Positions 1-11,039 of a stretch of DNA of 52,274 nt are shown here, in pieces; the stretch's first letter is position 1; the number at the start of each line of letters is the position of its first letter. Below the pieces are notes generated by a model that ran no database searches, was not told the DNA's origin, and saw only the letters and a program-made list of their open reading frames with translations. This DNA comes from Segatella copri (lineage in GTDB: Bacteria > Bacteroidota > Bacteroidia > Bacteroidales > Bacteroidaceae). Position numbers and translations under genes: made by a program. Where the stretch lies: NCBI RefSeq assembly GCF_949820605.1, contig NZ_CATKVU010000004.1:12501-64774 (forward strand), given 5' to 3'.

Positions 1-924
1 GAAGCCCTCTTGTCCTATCGGTCGCTCTACCTCTCACGGTGACCATCCGACGCGGCACCTAAATGCCTTTCGGGGAGTACGAGCTATCTCCAAGTTTGAT
101 TGGCCTTTCACTCCTACACTCGGCTCATCCAGAAGCTTTTCAACGCTTATTGGTGCGGACCTCCATCCCGTGTTACCGGGACTTCATCCTGGCCAAGTGT
201 AGATCACTTGGTTTCGCGTCTACCCCCACTGACTGTGCGCCCTATTCAGGCTCGCTTTCACTGCGGCTACGTGTCTCGTGACACTCAACCTCGCCAGTGA
301 CGGTAACTCGTAGGATCATTATGCAAAAGGCACGCCGTCACATCTTCCGATGCTCCGACCGCTTGTAGGCGTATGGTTTCAGGAACTATTTCACTCCCCT
401 GCTCGGGGTTCTTTTCACCTTTCCTTCACAGTACTCGTTCGCTATCGGTCTCACGGGAGTATTTAGCCTTACCGGATGGTCCCGGCAGATTCGCGCAGGA
501 TTCCTCGTGTCCCGCGTTACTCAGGATACCGCTATGCCTGATCTGGCTTCGTGTACAGGATTATCACCTTCTGTGATGTAACTTTCCAGATACTTCCACT
601 CACCATTTCAGTACAATGTCGCGGTCCTACAACCCCGCTGGCGCCTTGCGACGTCAACGGTTTGGGCTGTTCCCCGTTCGCTCGCCACTACTGGGGGAAT
701 CATTCATTTATTTTCTCTTCCTGCAGGTACTAAGATGTTTCAGTTCCCTGCGTTAGCTCTCTTACTTGGTAAGAGTAACCGCCCTTCAGACGGCCAGGTT
801 GTCCCATTCGGAAATCTCCGGATCAAGGGTTATTTGCACCTACCCGAAGCTTATCGCAGCTTATCACGTCCTTCATCGCCTCCGTGAGCCTAGGCATCCG
901 CCATACGCCCTTTCTTACTTTCTT
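1..924 (-). rRNA. 23S ribosomal RNA, 5' part (cut by window edge)
   Basis: Read on the minus strand, this is the 5' third of large-subunit rRNA. It begins near 924 with the conserved segment that leads into GGCGGATGCCTAGGC and continues off the left edge of the window. The 5' boundary was set by counting back from the conserved GGATGCC box and may be off by a few bases. The gene is transcribed after the 16S gene at 1271-2804, in the usual 16S-23S order. Short open frames here are chance frames. Confidence 0.97.
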
Positions 925-1270
925 TACGACTGTATTTGCTATCAGTTTAACCTGACAGCGAATAAGTAGCTCATACTTTCAGCTGTATTCTAACAAAGTG
1001 AAATCTCATCTTGCGATTTGATTTACTTTAGTCTGAACTAAAGTTCATTACTTACAGTTTTGCTTGTGTCAATATGTCAAAGATCTTCTTGCCTTAAAGG
1101 CATGGTGGAGATTGTGGAGTTGAACCATTTTGCTTGAGCCATCCCTACATATTATATAATGTATAAGGAATCCCAGTCTCCTGTATTTTATGAAACAGAT
1201 GGTGCGTACAAGAAGAGAAGCGAACTTTTAAGTCCTGTTCCTAAATCTTCTATAGGAAATTCGTCTCTCC
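925..1270 (-). other. 16S-23S internal transcribed spacer without intact tRNAs
   Basis: The spacer of about 346 bp lies between the 16S 3' end and the 23S 5' end. Bacteroidota spacers often carry tRNA-Ile and tRNA-Ala. Here no full cloverleaf can be drawn; only a shortened tRNA-Ala-like stretch (1103-1145) remains. The 23S side contains a GATCTTTGACATATTG segment typical of leader/antiterminator regions in this phylum. Confidence 0.8.
1103..1145 (-). pseudogene. Collapsed tRNA-Ala remnant in the rRNA spacer
   Basis: On the minus strand this reads GGGATGGCTCA (like the 5' acceptor and D-arm start of bacterial tRNA-Ala), then a T-arm GGTTCAACTCC, then an acceptor 3' strand AATCTCC followed by A-CCA. 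The anticodon arm and most of the D arm are missing, so the element is about 43 nt instead of 76. It looks like an internal deletion of a spacer tRNA-Ala. The match is by eye against general tRNA-Ala knowledge. Confidence 0.55.
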
Positions 1271-2804
<1,534 letters not shown>

Positions 2805-3056
2805 AAAATATCATTTTTACCTAGCCTTGCGGCTTGGTTTGTTTGTTGTCTGTACTTAGGACGAATATCCTTTTCGTTTATCGAAGCTTAGTAAACCTGA
2901 CTTGTCAATTGCTTGACGGTTCGTTTCTTTTACCCAGTCAACTTTCTTATTTCTAAGAAGTTAACCGCTTCTTGTACTACTTGTCTGTTTATGTAAAATC
3001 TTTCAAAGAACTCTTTCTTTAATCGCTAAGAGAAACCGTATTTCTCAAAAGCGAGT

Positions 3057-3090
3057 GCAAAAGTACTAACTATTTTTCATTCCACCAAAT
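3057..3090 (-). promoter_or_regulatory. rRNA operon promoter (Bacteroidota -33/-7)
   Basis: On the minus strand a TTTG box (3086-3089) is followed about 20 bp later by TAGTACTTTTGC, which contains the -7 consensus TAnnTTTGC. It points into the rRNA leader and lies about 250 bp before the 16S start. Confidence 0.65.
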
Positions 3091-3173
3091 CTTTTCGCAA
3101 AAAAGTTGAGATTTTAGTCAAAATTTAACATATATAAAGATTTTTGCATGACGATTTTTTGTGTATACATTAT

Positions 3174-3223
3174 TATATATGCATGCGTACGCTTGCGTGC
3201 ATATGCGCTAGTGCGCGCACATG
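3174..3223. repeat. Alternating purine-pyrimidine tract (Z-DNA candidate)
   Basis: About 50 bp alternate purine and pyrimidine almost without a break, in three runs: TATATATGCATGCGTACG, then TGCGTGCATATGCGC, then GTGCGCGCACATG. The tract sits between the divergent rRNA promoter and the SGNH hydrolase promoter. Such sequence can flip to left-handed DNA under negative supercoiling; a function here is inference. Confidence 0.6.
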
Positions 3224-3303
3224 ATAAAATTATGGTATAACTCAAATCATGCTTAGTTTTAGACAAAAATAGAAACAGAAAGATGAATTTTCCTCCGATA
3301 TTT

Positions 3304-3334
3304 TTTGTCTATTCACATATTTATATTACTTTTG
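3304..3334 (+). promoter_or_regulatory. Promoter of the SGNH hydrolase gene
   Basis: A TTTG box (3304-3307) and a TACTTTTG box (3327-3334) are 19 bp apart, matching the Bacteroidota sigma-A consensus. This places transcription start near 3340 and rules out the longer frame that would begin at 3305. Confidence 0.65.
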
Positions 3335-3376
3335 CAGCAGAATTACATAAGAAGCATTAAAACAAGAACAAGCATC

Positions 3377-4057
3377 ATGAAAAGATTTACGATTATCATT
3401 TCTTTCATTATGCTCACCTTCATGCCTCTCATGGCACAGGTGAAGCAGACCGTTGCCGTTCTCGGTGACTCGTATTCCACTTTCGAGGGGTTCATTCCTA
3501 AGGGTTATGCCACCTGGTACTCACCTACTACTCCACCAGAAACTACAGATGTAAACAAGGTTGAGCAAACCTGGTGGTGGCAAGTTATCAAGGAAGGAGG
3601 CTATAAGATGGGAAATATCAATTCCTATTCTGGTGCTACCATCTGCAACACTGGCTATCGTGACGAAGATTATACCGACCGTTCTTTCATCACCCGAAGT
3701 TCTCTTCTTGGCAATCCGGATATCATCCTGATTTGCGGTGCTACGAATGACAACTGGGCTGATGCCCCACTCGGCAACTATCAGTATAGCGACTGGAAGC
3801 GCGCAGATTTGTATAGTTTCCGCCCTGCCATGGCCAAGCTGCTTTCTGATATACGACAGCATTATCCTAATGTAGAGGCATATTTCATCTTAAACTCTGA
3901 ACTCAAGGATGTAATCAATGAATCGGTAAAAAAGATCTGCAACAAATATCAGGTTCCAGTCATTGCTCTTCATGATATTGACAAGAAAAACGGTCACCCT
4001 ACAATAAAGGGAATGAAAAGTATTGCTGACCAGGTTCTGAAGGTTATAAAAAAGTAA
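3377..4057 (+). CDS. Secreted SGNH/GDSL-family hydrolase
   Basis: A predicted 226-residue secreted esterase/acylhydrolase of the SGNH fold. Residues 1-20 form a signal peptide ending MPLMAQ. Block I is GDSYS with the nucleophile at Ser32; block III is GATNDNW; the C-terminal DIDKKNGHP supplies the catalytic Asp/His pair. These are the canonical family motifs. The start at 3377 is chosen because the in-frame codons upstream (from 3305) lie inside the promoter boxes. The substrate cannot be told; relatives act on acylated sugars or lipids. It is followed after 26 bp by the symporter gene and may be co-transcribed with it. Confidence 0.85.
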   Translation: MKRFTIIISFIMLTFMPLMAQVKQTVAVLGDSYSTFEGFIPKGYATWYSPTTPPETTDVNKVEQTWWWQVIKEGGYKMGNINSYSGATICNTGYRDEDYTDRSFITRSSLLGNPDIILICGATNDNWADAPLGNYQYSDWKRADLYSFRPAMAKLLSDIRQHYPNVEAYFILNSELKDVINESVKKICNKYQVPVIALHDIDKKNGHPTIKGMKSIADQVLKVIKK

Positions 4058-4083
4058 AGAAATAAGAAGTTTTAAATAGATAA

Positions 4084-5526
4084 ATGATAGATTCAATACA
4101 AAACATTTTAGTTCAGGTTAGCGATTTCCTTTGGTCGTATATCATCATCACCGTCTTGATATGCTGTGCCCTGTTTTTCACTTGGCGTACCCGTTTCGTC
4201 CAGTTCCGCCTTATCAGAGAGATGATCAGGCTGCTGATTCATCCCGACAAGGTACAACCGGAAGAAATAGGACACGATGAACTGTCGATGGAGGTGAAAG
4301 TGGATGGAGAAATGAAACACATCTCTTCCTTCCAGGCATTTGTGGTAGCATTGGCTAGCCGTATTGGCACCGGAAATCTTGCAGGTGTGGCTACTGCTGT
4401 CAGTATCGGTGGACCGGGAGCTGTATTCTGGATGTGGATGCTGGCTTTGCTGGGCTCAGCATCCGCTTTCATAGAATCAACTCTCGCCCAACTTTACAAA
4501 CGGAAAGGCAAAGCATCTTTCTATGGCGGACCGGCCTATTATATGAAGTATGGTTTGGGAAAAGGATGGATGGGTATTCTTTTTGCCGTGCTGATGATCA
4601 TTACCTTCGGCTTTGCCTATAATTCAGTGCAGAGCAATACTATCTGTCTGGCATGGCAGAAGGCTTTTGGCATAGAACCTGCCACCATGGGAATTGCCCT
4701 CACTGTACTCACCCTGCTCATCATCTTCGGTGGCATCCATAGAGTGGCTAAGTTCTCTTCTACCGTGGTTCCTGTGATGGCTGTCGTTTATCTTCTGATA
4801 GCTGTAGGTGTTGTTGTTTGGAATATCACCAGTCTGCCAAAGGTTCTGCTTACCATTATTGAGAATGCTTTCGGATTCAATCAGGCTGCTGGTGGAGTTC
4901 TTGGCGTTACTGTGATACAGGGTATCAAGCGAGGTCTATTCAGTAATGAGGCAGGTGAAGGTAGTGCACCGAATGCTGCTGCGGTAGCTACAGTCAGTCA
5001 TCCTGTAAAACAGGGATTGATACAGGCTCTGGGCGTTTTTACAGATACGCTAGTGGTATGTTCCTGCACTGCTTTCATCATCCTGGTGAGCGGTGTGGAC
5101 CTTACGGCTTCAAATGGAATTCAACTCACCCAGGATGCCCTGACCCACGAAATTGGAAGCATCGGCAATCCGTTTGTTGCGGTAATGATATGGCTGTTTG
5201 CCTTTAGCAGCATCATCGGCAATTATTATTATGGAGAAACCAACGTGAGATATATCAGGGACTCCAAGCTGGGTGTATTTGTCTATCGTCTTGCTGTAGC
5301 AGCAATGGTGATGGTCGGAGCAGTAGTATCTCTGGATTTTGCATGGAGTTTTGCAGATATCACGATGGCTCTTCTCACCCTCTGCAATCTCGTAGCCATC
5401 GTCCTGCTTTCCCGTCAAGCTGTCTTCCTGTTGAAAGACTATCGCCAACAGAAGAAGGAAGGCAAGAATCCTATATTCACAAAGAATAAGATGCCAGAGA
5501 TTGCAGATAAACTGGAGGCATGGTAA
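4084..5526 (+). CDS. Alanine/glycine:cation symporter (AGCS family)
   Basis: A 480-residue polytopic inner-membrane protein, the normal length for the family. The N-terminal region carries RIGTGNLAGVATA and GGPGAVFWMW, the signature of sodium:alanine symporters (AgcS/DagA/AlsT), and further helices run to about residue 450 followed by a short charged tail. It should import alanine or glycine with sodium or protons. An alanine dehydrogenase gene lies 5 kb away on the other strand (9846-10952), which fits alanine use, though the two are not one operon. It ends just before a strong terminator hairpin. Confidence 0.88.
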   Translation: MIDSIQNILVQVSDFLWSYIIITVLICCALFFTWRTRFVQFRLIREMIRLLIHPDKVQPEEIGHDELSMEVKVDGEMKHISSFQAFVVALASRIGTGNLAGVATAVSIGGPGAVFWMWMLALLGSASAFIESTLAQLYKRKGKASFYGGPAYYMKYGLGKGWMGILFAVLMIITFGFAYNSVQSNTICLAWQKAFGIEPATMGIALTVLTLLIIFGGIHRVAKFSSTVVPVMAVVYLLIAVGVVVWNITSLPKVLLTIIENAFGFNQAAGGVLGVTVIQGIKRGLFSNEAGEGSAPNAAAVATVSHPVKQGLIQALGVFTDTLVVCSCTAFIILVSGVDLTASNGIQLTQDALTHEIGSIGNPFVAVMIWLFAFSSIIGNYYYGETNVRYIRDSKLGVFVYRLAVAAMVMVGAVVSLDFAWSFADITMALLTLCNLVAIVLLSRQAVFLLKDYRQQKKEGKNPIFTKNKMPEIADKLEAW

Positions 5527-5588
5527 ATAACAATGATGGATTTTCATTTCGCGAAGATCTATCCTTCATACAATTCATCAACAAAATT

Positions 5589-5632
5589 CCCCGATACGAA
5601 TCCTGCAGGAATACTGAGGATTCATATCGGGG
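5589..5632. terminator. Bidirectional terminator hairpin
   Basis: Arms CCCCGATACGAATCC (5589-5603) and GGATTCATATCGGGG (5618-5632) pair almost perfectly, followed by an AT-rich run. It lies between the convergent symporter and TlpA genes. Confidence 0.75.
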
Positions 5633-6262
5633 AATATTTTTATGCACTAAACTACTTTATTCCTTGTAGTAATCGTACAAGAAAGCATCAAGATAAGCAC
5701 CACGCATGTTGGTCTTATAGAAATTGCCATCCTTATCTAGGATGAGACAGGCTGGAATACCATTGATGCCATACTCGCCCATCACCATACCGCCAAAACC
5801 TTCAGGATTGCGAACCTGTGTCCAGGTCATTCCTTCCTTGGTCATTGCCTTTTTCCAGTCGGCATCTCTCTCATCTACGGAAATACTGATGATGTTGAAA
5901 TCCTTGTATTTCTCGTGTACCTTCTTGAGATGTGGAATCTCCTGACGGCATGGACGACACCAGGAAGCCCAGAACTCCAACATGGTGTATTCACCCTTCT
6001 TGATAAGTGAAGAAAGCTTCACCTGCTTGCCTTCAGGAGTGACAACGGTACCATCGATATAATGGTTGCCGATAGCTGTATGCTTTGCCATCTCTGCCTG
6101 CATCTGCAGCATCGGATATTGTGCAGAAGAACTCCAGTCGTTCTTCAACCAGCCCATCATCTCGTCAATCTGCTGAGAGGTATATGGGGTTGGTAAAGAA
6201 GAGAAACTCTCGAGAAGCAAGTCGAAGGCTACCAGAGAAGTGGTATGCTGCTGAATAAACAG

Positions 6263-7421
6263 ACCTCAGTTCGGGATAACGAGCTCTATCTAAAGGCTTT
6301 ATAATGTTTTTATATAAGGGACACAGAGGCTTGGCAACCATCTATATATCTTGGATGGTTGCTGAGACAAAATCCTCATGTAAAATATGCAATGTTAGAA
6401 AAGACTAAGCTGTTTCGTATCTTCGATAACGTATCCAGTAAGTGCCTTGGGCTTGTTGTCAAAGAAACAGTATGCCCCTAATGCAGAAATAATATTTATG
6501 ATGAAATTCGCAACAGACCTGTGACGTGAATGTACTATCTGAGCCGTATTTTTCAACAGGTCATTAATCGTTTCAATGATGTATCTTTTGCGTAGCATCA
6601 TCTTGTCATAGAACGGCATTAGTTTGTTCTTCATGTTCACTCTCAGTCCTGTTACCAACTGGATGCCTTCCTCAAAAAGCGAATCGAAAAGTTTTTGCGA
6701 GATATAGCCTTTATCTGCAAACAGCTTACCATACAGACGTTTAGCCAACACATCGAATACCGTTGGATCTTTGTCGCTAACGTTTGCACCAGTGAGAACA
6801 AAAGCAATTATCTCACCTCTATCATTACAAGCCAGATGTAGCTTGAACCCATGACACCATCCCATTGTTCCCTTTCCGTTTGTGGCAATGCCTTTGAACA
6901 CTTTGTTGGCATAACGCCTGAGATTGTGGCATATTGGTATCATGGTTGAATCAACAAAGGTTATACCTGTACATCTGCCAAAAGCACGGAGATTCAGGAA
7001 GAACATAAGAGGGAAGAATACGCGACTTTCAAGTTCTACAAAACGGTTATAAGACACCGCATTTGGAAAATATGACTTCAAAGTTCCTCTAATAAAAAAT
7101 AGGTAATAATGCTTGAAGTTTCGGAACGAGCCGAAATGGAAATACAGCAAAATCGTCATGATTTCACTATCAGATAAAGAGGCTTTACGTCGTCTGCGCT
7201 TTACTCCATCTTCACCCAAAAGCAATTTTCCTGCATTTTCAGCATCAAAAACTTTGTAAAATTCATCAATAATACAAAATAATTCTGTAACTTTGTCCTT
7301 GGTAATCTCCATAATGATATCTTTTTATGTTTGTAACTAATTGGATTTCAACTACAAAGATACAAAAAATATCGGAGATTACCAACTTTTTTAGGCACTA
7401 TTTCTTATCCCGAACTGAGGT
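6263..7421 (-). mobile_element. IS982-family insertion sequence, intact
   Basis: The element is 1159 bp with perfect 17-bp terminal inverted repeats, ACCTCAGTTCGGGATAA at 6263-6279 and its complement at 7405-7421. A direct duplication AAACAG flanks it (6257-6262 and 7422-7427; 7 bp if the neighbouring T is counted). It carries one transposase gene. Intact ends, target duplication and frame-perfect repair on removal suggest recent insertion. Confidence 0.92.
6395..7312 (-). CDS. IS982-family transposase
   Basis: A 305-residue DDE transposase that moves the surrounding element. The N-terminal region (KRRRRKASLSDSEIMTILL) is typical of IS982 proteins. Catalytic acidic residues are visible in FVDSTMIPI (first Asp), FADKGYIS (second Asp) and RYIIETINDLL (Glu), and the C-terminal SRHRSVANFIINIISAL is also characteristic. 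Full length with no internal stop, so probably functional. A TATCTTTG -7 box precedes it inside the IS. It lies in the same orientation as the gene it interrupts. Confidence 0.92.
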   Translation of the reverse strand: MEITKDKVTELFCIIDEFYKVFDAENAGKLLLGEDGVKRRRRKASLSDSEIMTILLYFHFGSFRNFKHYYLFFIRGTLKSYFPNAVSYNRFVELESRVFFPLMFFLNLRAFGRCTGITFVDSTMIPICHNLRRYANKVFKGIATNGKGTMGWCHGFKLHLACNDRGEIIAFVLTGANVSDKDPTVFDVLAKRLYGKLFADKGYISQKLFDSLFEEGIQLVTGLRVNMKNKLMPFYDKMMLRKRYIIETINDLLKNTAQIVHSRHRSVANFIINIISALGAYCFFDNKPKALTGYVIEDTKQLSLF

Positions 7422-8021
7422 AAACAGACTGGTCTGATGGCGCATTTCCTCCTGCAACTTGATGGCTTCCTTGGCAAGGGATACACGCTGTGCCAAATCG
7501 GTAGTCTGGTTGATACTATCATCCATCTTGTGCATCTTGTCCTGAATAGGTGACATCAGTTCAAGATAAGCCTGATAAATATCCTGAGTGGTAGAACCCT
7601 TTACAACAGGCTCTATCATACTCATATCACGCTCTGCAGGAAAACCGGTAAGGTCTACATCGTAGGTCATCGGTTTATTCTCTACATAGACTCTTGTTGA
7701 GAATATTTTCTGATAGTCAGGCTCAGCTGTACCAGGCTTGTTCATATCAATAACCATCTGATACTGCTCAGGCTGGTTAACTACCCCCTTGAGGATGAAC
7801 TCACCATTCTTGATAGTAACGCTATCCAGATTGGTAACACCTTCCAATCCATACTTCTGTAACATGACAGAACAGCCGTCCACGTTACCTTTAACCTTAC
7901 CTTTCATCACAAAATTCTGCGCACTGGCAGCCATTGCAAGTACAAGACCGGCAAGTGTCATCATGCAAGTTTTCATTTTCATCTTATTCATTTTTTCTCG
8001 ATTTTATTTATTATATAATGT

Positions 8022-9360
8022 TTATTGATTCACATATTCAGGATTCTGAACGAGAAGATTATTGGCTCCCATAGATGCCTTTGGTATAGGAAGAAGATAT
8101 CGGCGGAAGCTAGGAAGTTCTGCTTTCTCATCTTCTGTCCAACTCTCGAAACCACCCTGACGGTTATAACGGCAAAGATCGAACCATTCTTCCAGATTTT
8201 CGTTACTCATATCACACAACTTATGCTTGAGGATTTCACCCAGAAGATCACTGTCGGCAATAGCGTTCACATCGTCCTCAGTATATCCAGCACGTTCGAT
8301 GACAGTAGCCAAGAGCGTACGAGCCTTAGCATACTGCCCCTGACGAGCCTCTGCTTCGGCAGCGATATAATAGACTTCGGCAAGGCGCATGAAATAATAA
8401 GAATCTTCGAACATAAACTCAGGAGTCAACTTGCTGTACTTGGCAATTCCAGTCATGCCTTCACCCTTGTATGCCCAAGTATAAAGAGGATCGTAGGAAG
8501 CTGCATCATCTTCACCTGGAGGGAATGGGAAATCGCCACCATCACCACCAGGGATAACGATGCCGCCATCATCTCCATCACCAGGCAATACAACATCACC
8601 GCCTTCACCTGGATCAGGAACTACTACATCCCCACCCTCTCCCGGATCTGGAACAACGATATCACCACCTGTTTCATCATCAGGAACCAAATCATCAGCC
8701 ACCTTTTTAAGGAGTGATCCTGGAGAGAAGGCAAACCAAGAAGCATCCATCAATTCATTCGGATTAGCTGTATAAGGGGCGAAAAGCATCTCCTTGGAAT
8801 TGAACTGTTCTGTAAAGATATTAGCATAGTCTTTCTCCAGTTCATATCCTGCTGCTTCAGCCTCATTAATCACTTCTTCAGATAATCTTGCTGCCTCCGG
8901 ATAGTTATCCTGAGCAAAATACATCTTTGCCTTCAAAGCCTTGGCAAAAAGACTGCTCATGTGATAATGGTCTGCCGGATGCTGTTCGCAATGGGCGATG
9001 GCATAATCGAGATCTTCAGAAATCAGCTTGTAAGTTTCAGCTACAGAAGAACGCTGACGAACCTGGTTATCTCTTACCAACTCATCCTTGAAGAGACAGA
9101 CTCCGTATTGGGAATCCTGCTTCCAGTATTCTCCGAAACATTTCAGGAGAGTGAGATAAGCCAAAGCACGCTGGCAACGAGCCTCTGCAATCATCTCCGT
9201 ACGTTTCTCCTCGCTCAGTCCTGGTATATTCTTGTTGATATGTACCAGAAAGGTATTGGCCGCATTGATTACATTGTAATAGGCGGTATAAGCCGTCTCC
9301 ACATTACTGTTATTGGTCTCGATATTCTCGGCAGCAAACTCATCCGCCCCCATCACCATT
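8022..9360 (-). pseudogene. SusD/RagB-family outer-membrane protein, N-terminus lost
   Basis: About 440 residues of a SusD-like nutrient-binding lipoprotein. The TPR-like region (AEARCQRALAYLTLLKCFG) and the C-terminal hallmark (RLAEVYYIAAEAEARQGQY, later EEWFDLCRYNRQGG) are clear. The lipoprotein signal and roughly the first 60-100 residues are missing: the frame runs straight back into the middle of a SusC gene in another frame, with the junction near 9345. A start at 9383 would therefore give an unexported product. A Gly/Asp/Pro-rich insert lies mid-protein. It ends 30 bp before the TlpA gene, the usual SusC-SusD-TlpA order. Confidence 0.82.
8593..8670 (-). repeat. 33-bp tandem repeats coding a Gly/Asp/Pro/Val insert
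   Basis: Units begin at 8593, 8626 and 8659 with a 33-bp period and encode the 11-residue motif GGDVVVPDPGE. Less regular Gly/Asp/Pro-rich sequence flanks them in the SusD remnant. It looks like replication-slippage sequence in a surface loop. Confidence 0.8.
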
Positions 9361-9755
9361 GGTATCTGCAAACATGTAGTCACCTACAGCAGCTCCATTC
9401 TGATAGAAACCATATCCCTTGGCCATAGCCTGTTCATTCAACTTACTAATCTGATCCTGACTCTGATAGATGCCTGCCACTTTATATCCCTTCACGGTTC
9501 CCATGGCATGACCTTCCATATAGAGATCCTGATGCATCATATCGAGGGTTGAACCATTGAGCTTGGTAATCTTATTCCTGTTGGATGAGATACTGAGCAT
9601 AGTGTTATAGGTGAAATCATTGGTACGAACTACATCACCACCGATAGAGAACTCGAAACCATTGTTGGTAAGATCAAGAATATTGCTGTAATAGGTGCCG
9701 ATACCAAACTCCAGGGCGATAGGAGCAGGAGCAAGCGCACCATAAGTAAGTGTTC
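9345..9755 (-). pseudogene. SusC/TonB-dependent receptor fragment
   Basis: The minus strand encodes about 135 residues of a SusC barrel and plug-distal region, including APAPIALEFGIGTYYSNI and ending in YMFADTNGDG, a typical SusC segment that normally precedes the last 100-200 residues. The 5' side is cut by a stop near 9756 and the 3' side is fused out of frame to SusD near 9345. No start codon or signal peptide remains, so this is a scrap of a receptor gene lost by two deletions. Confidence 0.8.
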
Positions 9756-9800
9756 AAATCAAACAAAGTGTATTCTGTTCTCCGTGATACATTATTTAAA

Positions 9801-9834
9801 GAGGATCCCATAGCTTTTGTGTTATGGAACCCTC
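9801..9834 (-). terminator. Terminator-like hairpin after alanine dehydrogenase
   Basis: GAGGATCCCATA (9801-9812) and TATGGAACCCTC (9823-9834) form a stem with two imperfect positions, 11 bp beyond the ald stop codon. Confidence 0.5.
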
Positions 9835-9845
9835 CCCTACTCTAC

Positions 9846-10952
9846 TTAGAGTATCATTTTTTCATATTCCAGTCCGAAGACATCCGCTACGGCCTTGAAT
9901 ACCACCTTTCCATTTACGATATTCAAACCCCTATACAGGGCTTTATCCTCCTTGCAGGCCTTTCGCCAACCCTTATCAGCAAGCGCCAATGCATATTTCA
10001 GTGTAGCATTGGTCAAGGCTGTAGTAGAGGTATTCGGCACAGCACCAGGAATATTAGCTACTGCATAATGAACGATTCCATCGACCATATATGTCGGATC
10101 AGAATGTGTGGTTGGATGCGATGTCTCGAAACAGCCACCCTGATCGATTGCTACATCAACAAGTACTGTTCCTGGCTCCATCAATTTCAACATATCTTTC
10201 GTGATAAGATGCGGCGCCTTATCACCTGGTACGAGCACACTACCCACAACGATATCCACATCTGTCAATTCTCTACGAATATTATGCTCGTTGGAATAGA
10301 GCGTGTGTACATTGATAGGCAGCTCCATCTCTAACTGACGAAGACGAGGCAAACTGATATCTGTAATCCATACATCAGCTCCCATTCCTGCAGCCATTCT
10401 TGCCGCAGCTTCTCCTACGGTTCCGCCGCCCAATACCAAAACCTTGACGCGGTTCACACCAGGTACACCACTCATCAGTTTTCCTTTTCCTCCCTTTGTC
10501 TTCTGCAGATAAAAAGCACCATTAATAATGGCCATTCTTCCAGCTACTTCACTCATCGGAATGAGTAAAGGCAAATGGTGGTTATCTGTCTCCACAGTCT
10601 CGTAAGCCAGACAGACAGCACCACTCTTGAGCATGGCATCGGTAAGTTCCTTGTCACAGGCAAAATGGAAATAAGTGAAAACAAGCTGGTCTTGATGGAT
10701 AAGTGGATATTCCTCAGCGATAGGCTCTTTCACCTTTACTATCATTTCCGCCTCACGATATACACTCTGAATGTCGGGTAAGATTATGGCTCCTACCTTT
10801 TCATACGCTTCATCAGCAAATCCGCTGTTCTCTCCAGCCGTATGCTGAACCATCACTTCGTGACCATGTCGAATGAATTCAGCTACTCCTGCTGGTGTCA
10901 TTCCAACACGGTTCTCATTGTTCTTAATCTCTTTTGGAATACCAATTTTCAT
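9846..10952 (-). CDS. ald: Alanine dehydrogenase
   Basis: A 368-residue cytoplasmic enzyme that oxidises L-alanine to pyruvate and ammonia with NAD+. The N-terminus MKIGIPKEIKNNENRVG is the family signature, with the substrate-binding Arg in ENRVG. The Rossmann motif VLVLGGGTVGEAAARMA lies near residue 170, and the C-terminal NIPGAVPNTSTTALTNAT is also characteristic. Length is normal. Upstream on the minus strand a TATCTTTAC box could be the -7 element. It probably feeds imported alanine into central metabolism, together with the symporter at 4084-5526. Confidence 0.95.
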   Translation of the reverse strand: MKIGIPKEIKNNENRVGMTPAGVAEFIRHGHEVMVQHTAGENSGFADEAYEKVGAIILPDIQSVYREAEMIVKVKEPIAEEYPLIHQDQLVFTYFHFACDKELTDAMLKSGAVCLAYETVETDNHHLPLLIPMSEVAGRMAIINGAFYLQKTKGGKGKLMSGVPGVNRVKVLVLGGGTVGEAAARMAAGMGADVWITDISLPRLRQLEMELPINVHTLYSNEHNIRRELTDVDIVVGSVLVPGDKAPHLITKDMLKLMEPGTVLVDVAIDQGGCFETSHPTTHSDPTYMVDGIVHYAVANIPGAVPNTSTTALTNATLKYALALADKGWRKACKEDKALYRGLNIVNGKVVFKAVADVFGLEYEKMIL

Positions 10953-11039
10953 GATGTTATAGTTTTAAAGGTTCGACATCAGTTTAACTCTGTAAAGATA
11001 CTGAAAATTTCAATAGGTTGTACGCACTTAGAGGAAAAA

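Larger units (their letters stand above)
5657..7991 (-). pseudogene. DUF4369-TlpA thiol-disulfide protein, split by an IS element
   Basis: The gene reads in two parts. The N-terminal part (7422-7991, 190 residues) has a signal peptide ending AMAASAQ and a DUF4369-like beta domain. The C-terminal part (5657-6256, 199 residues) is a thioredoxin/TlpA domain with the redox motif WCRPC and the usual HLKKVHEKY helix. Removing the IS (6263-7421) and one target copy restores one uninterrupted frame of about 389 residues, the normal length for this family. Such proteins are exported and reduce or isomerise disulfides; they often follow SusC/SusD pairs, as here. The gene is disrupted and probably inactive unless the IS excises. 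Confidence 0.88.
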
